From Lysobacteraceae bacterium (GTDB taxonomy: Bacteria > Pseudomonadota > Gammaproteobacteria > Xanthomonadales > Xanthomonadaceae), in assembly GCA_017990865.1 (NCBI GenBank), contig JAGNNB010000095.1, positions 1 through 9,395 on the forward strand: a DNA stretch of 9,395 nt, in the 5' to 3' direction. This document shows, one piece after another, positions 1 to 7,515 of the stretch. The position numbers and the translations under genes are program-made. Position 1 is the stretch's first letter. Each line of letters opens with the position of its first letter. The notes below the pieces were generated by a model. It was not told the origin of the DNA, made no database searches, and saw only the letters and a list, made by a program, of their open reading frames with translations.

Positions 1-203
1 GCCTTGGCCGGGACGAGCGCGTTGTCGAAACGCGGTTCGGTCAGAATTTCGATGCGCGGCTTTTCTGCGACACGCTGCTCCGCGGCCGGCTCACCGTTGT
101 TGCTGGCGACGCCGATCGGCGCAGTCGCGTCGCGAATCTCGCGCATGCTGAAATCGTCCATATAAATCAAGTGGTTATGCGGTCGCCTCTTCGAGACGAT
201 CAT
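1..203 (-). CDS. Hypothetical protein, N-terminal part only (gene runs off the left edge)
   Basis: This is the first 67 codons of a minus-strand gene whose 3' part lies outside the window. I do not recognise the product. The start at 203 is chosen because AGGAG (213-217) lies 9 nt upstream. Later in-frame ATGs at 161 and 146 have no comparable site. The visible protein begins MIVSKRRPHNH, continues through DDFSMREIRD, and then becomes a polar stretch rich in Ala, Glu, Pro and Lys (about residues 35-67). I see no signal peptide, membrane segment or catalytic motif. From codon 15 on, third positions are mostly G or C, as in the other genes, which supports real coding. The first 14 codons are less typical and include AGG and CGA, so the true start could be 161 (53 visible codons). 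The gene lies beyond the terminator at 350-387, so it probably has its own promoter in 204-349, but I see no convincing one. Confidence 0.5.
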   Translation of the reverse strand, partial: MIVSKRRPHNHLIYMDDFSMREIRDATAPIGVASNNGEPAAEQRVAEKPRIEILTEPRFDNALVPAK

Positions 204-212
204 CCTCGACCG

Positions 213-217
213 CTCCT
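213..217 (-). promoter_or_regulatory. Ribosome binding site deciding the start of the left-edge gene
   Basis: AGGAG on the minus strand, 9 nt before the ATG at 203-201. It is the only good Shine-Dalgarno match near the candidate starts of this gene. Confidence 0.45.
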
Positions 218-349
218 GCGGGCGGCACTTGCAGCAATCCGTTGCATCGCGCTCACGGGTTATCGAAACGCGGCCTTATGCCCGTTTTTCGAGCGGCAAC
301 CTTCCTTGGCGGCGTTAGCGGGCTGCATTTCAACGACCCACTCACGACA

Positions 350-387
350 AAAGGCCCGAAGCCTGCGCTTCGGGCCTTTCGTTTTTT
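350..387. terminator. Intrinsic terminator closing the peptidase gene run
   Basis: A perfect 13-bp inverted repeat (350-362 with 367-379) with a 4-nt loop. The stem is AAAGGCCCGAAGC. On the minus strand it lies 47 nt past the stop codon of the last peptidase gene and its 3' arm ends in TTTT, so it fits termination of that transcript. On the plus strand it is followed by CGTTTTTT, the longer T run, so it could also act in that direction, although no plus-strand gene ends here. Probably bidirectional in form, used by the minus-strand run. Confidence 0.8.
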
Positions 388-394
388 CATGCTT

Positions 395-428
395 CGAAAC
401 CCGCGACCGTCGACGACCGCGGGTTTCG
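395..428. repeat. Second perfect hairpin just after the last peptidase stop codon
   Basis: An 11-bp perfect inverted repeat (CGAAACCCGCG at 395-405 pairs with 418-428) encloses a 12-nt loop that itself contains the palindrome CGTCGACG (408-415). It begins 5 nt beyond the stop codon at 434. It lacks a T tract on the minus strand, so it is not a classical terminator. It may stabilise the mRNA 3' end or help stall polymerase ahead of the terminator at 350-387. Confidence 0.6.
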
Positions 429-433
429 TGCGA

Positions 434-2440
434 TCACTTCTTCGCCGCACCCGTCTTCGGCGCGACCGCCGGAGCGCGACCGCCGAGATAACGTTGGAAG
501 AACGTCAACAAGCGCGCGTAGTACTCGCGGTTGTTCGTCTCGTTCGCGAAACCGTGGCCTTCGGTCGGGTAGTACAAGGATTCGACGTATTTGCCGGCGC
601 CCTTGAGCGCTCTCTCCATCGCTTCGGATTGCTCTTGCGGCGCGCGCACGTCGGCGCCGCCGGCCGCGAGGAAGACCGGCACTTTGATCCGCGCGACCTG
701 CTTGGTCGGCGAACCGGCGTCGAGTTGCTGCTTGCCCACCGCGTAAGACAGGAAGTCCTTACCGTACGAGGATTCGCTGATGTCGCCCTGCCCCCACAAC
801 ATGCCGAGATCGTAGACGCCGACATAACCGACCGCGCACTTGTAGAGGTCAGGTTCCTTGGCGACGCCCATCAACGAGGCATAACCGCCGTAGCTGGCGC
901 CGTAGATGCAGATGCGGTTCGCATCGGCAACGCCTTCGCGAATCGCCCATTGCGTGGCGTCGGTCAGGTCGTCCTGCATCGTACCGCCCCACTGCTTGTA
1001 GCCCGATTCGGTGAATTCCTTGCCGTAACCGCCCGAACCGCGGAAATTCACCTGCAGCACCGCATAACCGTGCGCGGCCAGCAACTGCGGTTCCAGCGCG
1101 TAACCCCACTCGTCTTTCGGTCCAAACGGGCCGCCGTGCGGGTTGACGATCAACGGCATGTTCTTGCCGTTGCTGCCCGGTGGCAAGGTCAAAAATGCTT
1201 CCATCTTGCGGCCGTCGCGGCTGGTGAAGACGATCGGGCGCATTTCGCCCAAACGCTTGCGGTCCAGCCAATTCGCGCGGCTCATCAACAGCGACGCTTT
1301 GCCGGTCTCGGTGTTGTACAGGAAGATTTCGCCGGGATTGCGATCCGAAATGGACGACAGCAACGCCTGTTTGCCGTCCTGGGTGAAGCTGCCGCCGATG
1401 ACGAATTCGCCGCCGAAGCCTTGCTGCAAACTCATGTGGATCTGCGCGTCGCGCGACTTCTCGTTGAAGTATTCGAAGCGCGGCTTGCCGTCCATGAACA
1501 TCACGCCGATGGGGTGACGTTTACCGATCGCGTAGATCAAACCCGACGGATCGACCAAATCGTCGCGGGCGATACGTTCCATCTTCTTGGTCGCGACATC
1601 GAACTCCATGATGGAATCCGGGCCGGTCTTTTCTTGCGTCTGCAGATAGGCGTACTTATCGTCCGCGCTGAAATCGAGCGCGCGAACGATCAGGCCGCTG
1701 ACCGACTCGTCGTTGATCAGTTGCCAATCGCCCTTATCGCTTTCGCGGTAGTGCAGCACCGACTTGAAATCGCGGTTCAGACCTTCGGCGAAACGGATAT
1801 GTCCGCTTTGGTCGGTCGTGAACGATGCACCGCGCGCCGGCGCACGGGTGACCGGCTGACGCGTGCCGCTATAAACGTTCATGCGCTCGACCGAGGTGTA
1901 CGGAATTTCGCCGGAATTGAACGGCGTGGTCGAGACCAGTACGAAATCGTCCTCGTCCTGCAGCGAATCGAGCATCTGCAGCGCCGCCTGGCGGGTGCCC
2001 GAACCGCGCGCGCGCGAACCCGTGACCGCGCTGCGGGCGCCCGCGAGCAAGCCCTGCTTCGAGCCGTCGGCGTTCGTGCCCCAGATTTCGCCGAAGCTCA
2101 CCGGCTGCTCCAGGCCGCCGGCTTTTTCGCCGACGGTGAACAGAATGCGTTCGTCGTTGACCCACCAGAAATTCACGACATGGGTGTTGCTCTCGCGGAA
2201 ATTCACCAAGCCGTAGGGTTCCTGCTGGCCCGGCTTGATGATGATCAACAAGGTCTTGTCGCCGCGCGGCACGGTGGCCGCGGCGTAAGTGCCCTTGGGC
2301 GAGATCTTGATGGTGTCGAAACGATCGTCGCGAATGAAATCCGCGACTTCGTAGTTCGCCGTCTCCGCGGCCGGCGCGGCCACGGGCGACATGCCCAGCA
2401 GCGTCAGCGAAAGTGAGAACAGCCAATATTTGATGCTCAT
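434..2440 (-). CDS. Exported S9 family (prolyl oligopeptidase-like) serine peptidase, third of the triplet
   Basis: 668 aa. Likely a periplasmic or secreted serine peptidase acting on peptides; the exact specificity (dipeptidyl, acylaminoacyl or oligopeptidase) cannot be told from sequence alone. Residues 1-25 form a signal peptide with cleavage near APA-AET. Residues of about 30-410 are the propeller-like half, with blade-type motifs such as WWVNDERILF. The alpha/beta-hydrolase domain follows from about 425: HGGP at 435-438 (oxyanion region), nucleophile elbow GASYGG with Ser516, Asp597 in GGADVRAP, and His629 in EGHGF, so the triad is complete. The only cysteines are 511 and 535, either side of the serine. 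The tail AVAPKTGAAKK extends past the end of its closest paralogue. The ATG at 2440 has AGGA 7 nt upstream. It lies 32 bp after the previous peptidase, probably co-transcribed, and is followed by the terminator at 350-387. It resembles the 2473-4419 product more than the 4509-6524 product. Confidence 0.93.
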   Translation of the reverse strand: MSIKYWLFSLSLTLLGMSPVAAPAAETANYEVADFIRDDRFDTIKISPKGTYAAATVPRGDKTLLIIIKPGQQEPYGLVNFRESNTHVVNFWWVNDERILFTVGEKAGGLEQPVSFGEIWGTNADGSKQGLLAGARSAVTGSRARGSGTRQAALQMLDSLQDEDDFVLVSTTPFNSGEIPYTSVERMNVYSGTRQPVTRAPARGASFTTDQSGHIRFAEGLNRDFKSVLHYRESDKGDWQLINDESVSGLIVRALDFSADDKYAYLQTQEKTGPDSIMEFDVATKKMERIARDDLVDPSGLIYAIGKRHPIGVMFMDGKPRFEYFNEKSRDAQIHMSLQQGFGGEFVIGGSFTQDGKQALLSSISDRNPGEIFLYNTETGKASLLMSRANWLDRKRLGEMRPIVFTSRDGRKMEAFLTLPPGSNGKNMPLIVNPHGGPFGPKDEWGYALEPQLLAAHGYAVLQVNFRGSGGYGKEFTESGYKQWGGTMQDDLTDATQWAIREGVADANRICIYGASYGGYASLMGVAKEPDLYKCAVGYVGVYDLGMLWGQGDISESSYGKDFLSYAVGKQQLDAGSPTKQVARIKVPVFLAAGGADVRAPQEQSEAMERALKGAGKYVESLYYPTEGHGFANETNNREYYARLLTFFQRYLGGRAPAVAPKTGAAKK

Positions 2441-2472
2441 CGATTAGTCCTGATGCGTCGAAAACGATGCGG

Positions 2473-4419
2473 TTATTGCGGCGGGCGTCCGCCGAGGTGC
2501 GTGTGAAAAAACGACAACAATTTCTTGTAATACTCGCGCTGATTCTCGACTTTATAGAACCCATGGCCTTCGGTCGGGTAATACAGCGCTTCGACGGGAA
2601 CGTTCGCTTGCCGGAGCGCTTTTTCCATCATCTCGGTGTGCTTCATCGGCGCGCGTTCGTCTTCTCCGCCCGCGGCGAGAAAGACCGGAACTTTGATTCT
2701 GCCGGCCATACGATTCGGCGACACCGAGGCAAGACTGTCCTTCGGACCGAGCCACTGGTTGAGATAGGACTCGCCCGATCCGCGTTCTTGGATATCGCCC
2801 ATCGTGTGCATGGTCGGCAAATCGTAGACACCGACGTAACCCGCCGCGCAGCGATACAACTCGGGTTCTTTGGCGACGCCCATCAACGAAGCGTAGCCGC
2901 CGTAACTGGCTCCGTAAAGGCAAATGCGTTTCGGATCGGCGATGCCCTGCTCGATCGCCCAGCGCGTCGCGTCGGTGATGTCGTCCTGCATCTTGCCGCC
3001 CCACTCGCGACGGCCGGCGGCCTCGAAGGCCGCGCCGTAGTTTCCCGATCCGCGGAAATTGACCTGCAACACCGCGTAGCCGTGGGCGGCCAACATCTGA
3101 ACTTCGTTGTCGAAGCCCCAGGCGTCGAACATGCCGTACGGTCCGCCGTGAATCAGAACGATCAGAGGCGCATTTTTAGCCTCCGTTCCGACCGGAGCGG
3201 TCAAATAGCCGTTGATGTCCAAACCATCTCGAGACTTGAAGCGAACGGGCTTCGTCGAAGCGGTTTTTTGCGGATCGATCCAGTCTCTGCCGCTCAGCAA
3301 GTATTCGGCGTTATTGGAGCGAGAGTCGAAAAGGTAGTAGTCCCCGGGATTCTTGTCGCTCGACACCGAGACCAAGGCGACGTTTCCGTCCTTCGTCGTC
3401 GACGTCACGAATACGCTGTAGCCGGCGAACGCCGCCTGCAATTTCTTGTAGAGCTTCGCGGTCGGCGTCTGCGGATCGAAGAACGCGGTTCTGGGCAAAC
3501 CGTCCATCAAAGCGACACCGACCGGTTCGCCACGATGATCGTAAATGATCGACAGCGGGTCGGTATCGTCGTCGCGAAACAGTTCCTTGCGCTCAGACCC
3601 CGTCGTATCCCATGCGACGATCGAATCGGGGCCTCGCTCGTTCTCGACATAGAGATAGGCGGTTTTGTTGTCGGGCGCGAAACCGATCGGATATTCCGCG
3701 CGGCCGCTGTCGTTGACCAATGCCCATTCGCCGCCTTCCGCCTTTCGGTGATAGGTGCGCTTGCTCAAATCGATGTTCTGGCCGTATGCGAAGCGCACAT
3801 TGCCCGCGTTGTCGGTCACGAAATCGGCGTTGCGGACCGGCGCCTGCGTTACCGCGACGCGGCGCCCGTTGTAGACATCGAGGCGTTCGAGACGCGTGTA
3901 GGGGTCGTTCGAAAACGGTCGCACCGAGATCAATACGAACTTATCGTCTTCGGGAAGGCTATCGACCAAGAACGCGGCGACATCTTCGACTTTTTTCGGT
4001 TGGATTCTGGTTCCCGGGCCTTCGCTTTGAACGCTTTGGCCGACGAGAATTCCACCTCGACTGCCGTCCGCGTTGATCGCATAAAGATCGCCCGTGGGCA
4101 GAGGCTGTTCGAGATTGCCTATTTTCTCCGCCGCGCTGATCAGCACGCGCTCGTCGTTCACCCACCAAAAATCGGCGACATGCGTGCGATCGCCCGGAAT
4201 AGACAACGACGCCATGATTTTATTGTCGGAACGTCGGAGGATCGCCAGCGCCGTCTTTCGTTCGACGGGCACGGTCGCGGCCAAATATTCGCCGGTCGGC
4301 GACAGTTTGATGTCGACGAATTTTTCGCGCCGGATGAAATCCTCGATGCTGTGCTGCGCCGCTACGGGCAAAGCCAGCGCTGCCAGAAAACAAGCGGCGA
4401 GGCTGCGTGCGATCTTCAT
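2473..4419 (-). CDS. Exported S9 family (prolyl oligopeptidase-like) serine peptidase, middle of the triplet
   Basis: 648 aa. Same architecture as its neighbours: signal peptide 1-21 (cleavage VAA-QHS), propeller-like half about 25-400, then the alpha/beta-hydrolase domain with HGGP at 424-427, GASYGG with Ser505, Asp587 in GGEDERAP and His619 in EGHGF. The triad is complete, so an active peptidase is expected. In the mature protein the only cysteines are 500 and 524, framing the serine. An LAAC tetrapeptide at 7-10 resembles a lipobox but lies too early and inside the hydrophobic core. The start at 4419 is supported by a very strong AAGGAGG (4427-4433). The 89-bp upstream gap is the largest in the triplet and holds a weak promoter candidate, so this gene may be partly controlled on its own. 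Codon use is visibly less GC3-rich than in the two flanking paralogues. It is most similar to the downstream gene, with shared WWVNDER, AAHGYAVLQVNFRGSG and LYYPTEGHGF. Confidence 0.93.
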   Translation of the reverse strand: MKIARSLAACFLAALALPVAAQHSIEDFIRREKFVDIKLSPTGEYLAATVPVERKTALAILRRSDNKIMASLSIPGDRTHVADFWWVNDERVLISAAEKIGNLEQPLPTGDLYAINADGSRGGILVGQSVQSEGPGTRIQPKKVEDVAAFLVDSLPEDDKFVLISVRPFSNDPYTRLERLDVYNGRRVAVTQAPVRNADFVTDNAGNVRFAYGQNIDLSKRTYHRKAEGGEWALVNDSGRAEYPIGFAPDNKTAYLYVENERGPDSIVAWDTTGSERKELFRDDDTDPLSIIYDHRGEPVGVALMDGLPRTAFFDPQTPTAKLYKKLQAAFAGYSVFVTSTTKDGNVALVSVSSDKNPGDYYLFDSRSNNAEYLLSGRDWIDPQKTASTKPVRFKSRDGLDINGYLTAPVGTEAKNAPLIVLIHGGPYGMFDAWGFDNEVQMLAAHGYAVLQVNFRGSGNYGAAFEAAGRREWGGKMQDDITDATRWAIEQGIADPKRICLYGASYGGYASLMGVAKEPELYRCAAGYVGVYDLPTMHTMGDIQERGSGESYLNQWLGPKDSLASVSPNRMAGRIKVPVFLAAGGEDERAPMKHTEMMEKALRQANVPVEALYYPTEGHGFYKVENQREYYKKLLSFFHTHLGGRPPQ

Positions 4420-4426
4420 GCGTTCT

Positions 4427-4433
4427 CCTCCTT
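4427..4433 (-). promoter_or_regulatory. Near-consensus Shine-Dalgarno of the middle peptidase gene
   Basis: AAGGAGG, 7 nt before the ATG at 4419-4417. It is clearly stronger than the sites of the two sister genes (AGGA and AGGGG), which suggests this gene is translated efficiently in its own right. Confidence 0.7.
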
Positions 4434-4452
4434 CGATGTGTTTGGCGAGTTC

Positions 4453-4481
4453 GGTATATTTTCAAGGCTGCCGTATGGCAC
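4453..4481 (-). promoter_or_regulatory. Weak sigma70-like promoter candidate ahead of the middle peptidase gene
   Basis: In the 89-bp gap the minus strand reads GTGCCA (4476-4481, 4 of 6 to the -35 consensus), a 17-bp spacer, then TATACC (4453-4458, 4 of 6 to the -10). A short inverted repeat GTATG-N7-CATAC (4473-4489) overlaps the -35 element and could be an operator. The AT content is higher than in the surrounding DNA. This is a pattern match only. Confidence 0.2.
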
Positions 4482-4508
4482 CTGCATACCCCGGAATACA
4501 CGGAAATC

Positions 4509-6524
4509 TCACTTCGCCGGCGCCCCGCCGATATGCCGTGCGAAGAAATTCAGCATTTCGCTGTAGAGCTTGAGATTGTTTTCTTCTTTGTAGAAGCCGT
4601 GCATTTCGCCGCTCTGGATAATCATGCCTTCGGGCGGGTTGCCGGCGGCGATCAAGGCTTTTTGCATCGCTTCGGTGTTCTCCGGCGGGCAACGCGGGTC
4701 GCGCGCGCCGGCGGCGAGGTACACCGGAATCTTGATCTTGCCCGCGTGATTCACCGGCGACATCGCGTCGCGTTCGCCCTTGGTCTTGCCGAGCGCGCGC
4801 AGCAAGTAGCGGCGTCCGCCCTCGCTCTCGCTGGTGTCGCTCTTGGTCATCTGGATTTCGGCGTCGTAGGCGCCGACGTAGCCGAACGCGCATTTGAACA
4901 GACCCTGTTCGCGGGCCGGCGCCATCATCGATGCATAACCGCCGAAACTTCCGCCGTAGATGCAGATGCGATCTTTATCGGCATAGCCCTGCTGCACGGT
5001 CCAGCGCGTGGCGTCGATGATGTCGTTCATGATGCCTTCGGCCCATTGACCGAAGGCCATGTCCTGAAAGCCTTTGCCGAAACCGCCGGAACCGCGGTAA
5101 TTGATGTTGAGCACCGCGTAGCCGCGGTTGGCGAACATCTGGTTCTCCCAGTTGAACGCCCAATCGTCGCGCGGGCCCATCGGGCCGCCGTGGACGTTGA
5201 CGATCATCGGCAGGTTCTTGCCGTCGCTGCCTTTGGGCACAGTGAGATAACCGTGCAGCTTGAGGCCGTCGCGCGCGGTCAGCGCGATCGGCTTCACCGA
5301 CGCCATGTCCTTGGGATCGAGCCATTTGCGGCCGCGCATCAGGAAGCGCGCTTTCGCCGTGTCGCGATCGTAGAGATACAACTCGCCCGGATTGCGGTCG
5401 CTGGAGACGGAAACGACGATCTTCTTGCCGTCGCGCGTCGCGCTGGAGAAATCGACGAACTGGCCCGGGAAGGCCGCGGCGAGCGATGCGTAGAGCGCCG
5501 CGTCCGGATGCGCCTCATCGATCATCGTCACCTTGGGCACGCCCGCTTCGGTCACGACGCCGAGAATCGTCTCGCGATCGGCCGACAGAATGTAACCGGC
5601 AGGGTCGGAGACCGGATCCTTGAACGCCGTGGTGAACGCACCCGTGGCGGTGTCGATGGTGCCGAGGGCCGACGTGCCCTTGCCATCGCTTTCGCTGGCG
5701 TAAACGCGCCCATCCGGCGCGGTGCCGATCACCTGCAATAATTTTCCGGAGGCTTTCGAACTGTGGATCAGCGTCCATTTGCCGTCGTCGCCGAGACGAT
5801 GCAGTTCCGCGCTGGTGTCGTAACGCCCAGCCGCATCCTCATCGTCGTAACAAACGGCGTAGCGCGGCGCTTTTTTGGCGTCGAGCGCCATCGAGCAATT
5901 CGGCCGCGGAGCGCGCGCCAGCGTTTTGCGGCGACCGCTGTAGGTATCGAACGACACGACTTCTATGCCGGCGCCCTCCGACGAGCGCGGATAGGCCACG
6001 GTCATCAAGACGTTCGTGTCGTCGTCGTCGAGCGTATCGAGCAGGGAGAAGAACTCGTTGCCGACGGTTTTGCCGCGCTGCGTGGCGTCGCGCGTGCCAT
6101 AAAACACCAACGGGCGCGGCTGCGAACCGTCCGCGTTCACGCCGAACCATTCGCTGGTGCCCGCGGGCGCGGCATAGCGGCCGTAACGTCGGGTCGCGGT
6201 GAAGATCAAGCGCTCCGGGCTGGTCCAATAAAACTGTCCGACGCTCTTCTCGTCGGGCAGTTCGTTGATCTTGAGCGGGCTGAGGTCCTTCGTCCGCAGC
6301 ACGACGAGCACGTGGCGCTCGCCGCGCTCGACCGTCATCGCCAGATAGTCGCCGTTGGGCGAGATTTTCGCGCCGCTGTAGGTGGCGTGACGCACGAAAT
6401 CCTCGACCGGAATACGCGGCGTATCGGCGGCGAGCGCTGTGGGCGCGAAGACGACCGGCGCGAACGCGCAGGCCAACGATGAGACGCAAACGAAAGCGAG
6501 CGGAAGGCGACGCGGCAACATCAT
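4509..6524 (-). CDS. Exported S9 family (prolyl oligopeptidase-like) serine peptidase, first of the triplet
   Basis: 671 aa. Residues 1-32 are a signal peptide (arginines at 5-6, hydrophobic core, cleavage ALA-ADT). The propeller-like half is about 38-425 and the alpha/beta-hydrolase domain follows, with HGGP at 445-448, GGSFGG with Ser526, Asp609 in ARDPRCP and His642 in EMHGF. The triad is complete. It is the most divergent of the three: FYWTSPER replaces WWVNDER, the elbow is GGSFGG rather than GASYGG, there is one extra residue between Asp and His, and the mature part has five cysteines instead of two. The pair framing the serine (521 and 545) is shared; two more lie in the propeller (NCSM and AVCYD) and one in DPRCP. 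Two ATGs stand together at the start (6524 and 6521), with AGGGG 7 nt before the first. It starts 43 bp after rmlD with no terminator between, so read-through from the rhamnose operon is possible. Confidence 0.93.
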   Translation of the reverse strand: MMLPRRLPLAFVCVSSLACAFAPVVFAPTALAADTPRIPVEDFVRHATYSGAKISPNGDYLAMTVERGERHVLVVLRTKDLSPLKINELPDEKSVGQFYWTSPERLIFTATRRYGRYAAPAGTSEWFGVNADGSQPRPLVFYGTRDATQRGKTVGNEFFSLLDTLDDDDTNVLMTVAYPRSSEGAGIEVVSFDTYSGRRKTLARAPRPNCSMALDAKKAPRYAVCYDDEDAAGRYDTSAELHRLGDDGKWTLIHSSKASGKLLQVIGTAPDGRVYASESDGKGTSALGTIDTATGAFTTAFKDPVSDPAGYILSADRETILGVVTEAGVPKVTMIDEAHPDAALYASLAAAFPGQFVDFSSATRDGKKIVVSVSSDRNPGELYLYDRDTAKARFLMRGRKWLDPKDMASVKPIALTARDGLKLHGYLTVPKGSDGKNLPMIVNVHGGPMGPRDDWAFNWENQMFANRGYAVLNINYRGSGGFGKGFQDMAFGQWAEGIMNDIIDATRWTVQQGYADKDRICIYGGSFGGYASMMAPAREQGLFKCAFGYVGAYDAEIQMTKSDTSESEGGRRYLLRALGKTKGERDAMSPVNHAGKIKIPVYLAAGARDPRCPPENTEAMQKALIAAGNPPEGMIIQSGEMHGFYKEENNLKLYSEMLNFFARHIGGAPAK

Positions 6525-6567
6525 CGGAAACCCCTGAAAGCGAAGAATTAAGGCGACATCGAGGGCA

Positions 6568-7485
6568 TCAAGCGACCGTTCGCGCGATCGACGCCAGCGC
6601 CCGGTTCAAGTCTTCGGCCCAATGCGGCCATGGTATCCCGAGTTCGGCGCTCAGGCAGCCGTTGTCGAGTACGGAATATCCCGGGCGGCGCGCGGGCGTC
6701 GGATAGTCGACAGTGGCGATCGGGACCACGGTGGGTTTGCGTGCGATCAATCCGCGGGCATGCGCGGCGTCGACGATGGCGGTGGCGAAGCCGTGCCATG
6801 TCGTCTCGCCGTCGGCGGTCAGATGGCGGACGCCGACGCTGCGCTCGGGAGCGTCGAGCATCGCGCGCAACACCGGAACGGTCGCGGCGGCGATCCAGTC
6901 GGCGGTGGTCGGGCTGCCGACCTGGTCGGCGACGACGCGCAGTTCCTCGCGTTCGGCGGCGAGCCGCAGCATGGTGCGCATGAAATTCTTACCGTGCGCG
7001 GCGTAGACCCACGCCGTGCGCAGAATCGCGTGCTGCGCGCCGCTGGCGCGGATCGCATCTTCGCCCGCGAGTTTGCTGGCGCCGTAGACGCCGAGCGGCG
7101 CGGTCGCGTCGTCTTCGCGATAAGGCCGGGTCGCGGTGCCGTCGAAGACGTAATCGGTCGAATAATGAATCAGCGGAATTCCGGCGCGCGCGCAAGCGGC
7201 GGCGAGCGCGGCGGGCGCTTCGGCGTTCGCGCGGAACGCGGCATCGCGATCGCTCTCGGCGCGATCCACCGCCGTATAGGCCGCGGCATTGACCACGGCG
7301 ACCGGCGCGATGCGAGCGACGATCTCCGCGAGTGTGTCCGGGCGATCGAAATCGGCGGTTTCGCAGGCGACGCCATCGTCGAGCGCGCCGCTGCGCGTCG
7401 TCGCCACCACGTCGCCGATCGGCGCGAGCGCGCTCCGCAATGCGTGGCCGACTTGGCCGTTGGCGCCGAACAACAGAACTTTCAT
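6568..7485 (-). CDS. rmlD: dTDP-4-dehydrorhamnose reductase RmlD
   Basis: 305 aa, cytoplasmic. It catalyses the last step of dTDP-L-rhamnose synthesis, the NAD(P)H-dependent reduction of dTDP-4-keto-L-rhamnose. It is a short-chain dehydrogenase/reductase: GANGQVG at 7-13 is the Rossmann nucleotide-binding loop, NAAAYT at 66-71 and STDYVFDG at 109-116 are RmlD family signatures, and Tyr134 with Lys138 (YGASK) is the catalytic pair. Length is normal for the family. The start at 7485 gives the canonical MKVLLFGANG N-terminus but has no clear Shine-Dalgarno. A five-codon frame (7499-7482, MSVAR) ends in a TGA overlapping the rmlD ATG, so coupled re-initiation is conceivable. It is the last gene of rmlBACD, 93 bp after rmlC and 43 bp before the first peptidase gene. 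Confidence 0.96.
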   Translation of the reverse strand: MKVLLFGANGQVGHALRSALAPIGDVVATTRSGALDDGVACETADFDRPDTLAEIVARIAPVAVVNAAAYTAVDRAESDRDAAFRANAEAPAALAAACARAGIPLIHYSTDYVFDGTATRPYREDDATAPLGVYGASKLAGEDAIRASGAQHAILRTAWVYAAHGKNFMRTMLRLAAEREELRVVADQVGSPTTADWIAAATVPVLRAMLDAPERSVGVRHLTADGETTWHGFATAIVDAAHARGLIARKPTVVPIATVDYPTPARRPGYSVLDNGCLSAELGIPWPHWAEDLNRALASIARTVA

Positions 7486-7515
7486 CGTGCGACGCTCATG
7501 TGGGACTCGGTCCGA

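Noticed and set aside
204..349. Promoter for the left-edge gene
   Set aside because: Only poor matches (for example GATAAC without a usable -35); a promoter is expected here but I cannot place it.
242..2416. A 724-codon open frame on the plus strand opposite the third peptidase gene
   Set aside because: It mirrors a clearly real S9 gene. High-GC genes with strong third-position bias leave long antisense frames open. Its product is Arg/Ala/Val/His-rich with no recognisable domain.
4390..4401. LAAC lipobox-like motif in the signal peptide of the middle peptidase
   Set aside because: The cysteine is residue 10, within the hydrophobic core and too early for a lipoprotein signal; a normal VAA-Q cleavage site follows at residue 21.
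2467..5741. Long plus-strand frames (2467-4566 and 4407-5741) opposite the other two peptidase genes
   Set aside because: Same antisense artefact; composition is shadow-like and the minus-strand frames contain full catalytic motifs.
6525..6567. Possible promoter or terminator between rmlD and the first peptidase gene
   Set aside because: TTAATT resembles a -10 box but no -35 lies at a proper distance, and there is no hairpin with a T run in these 43 bp.
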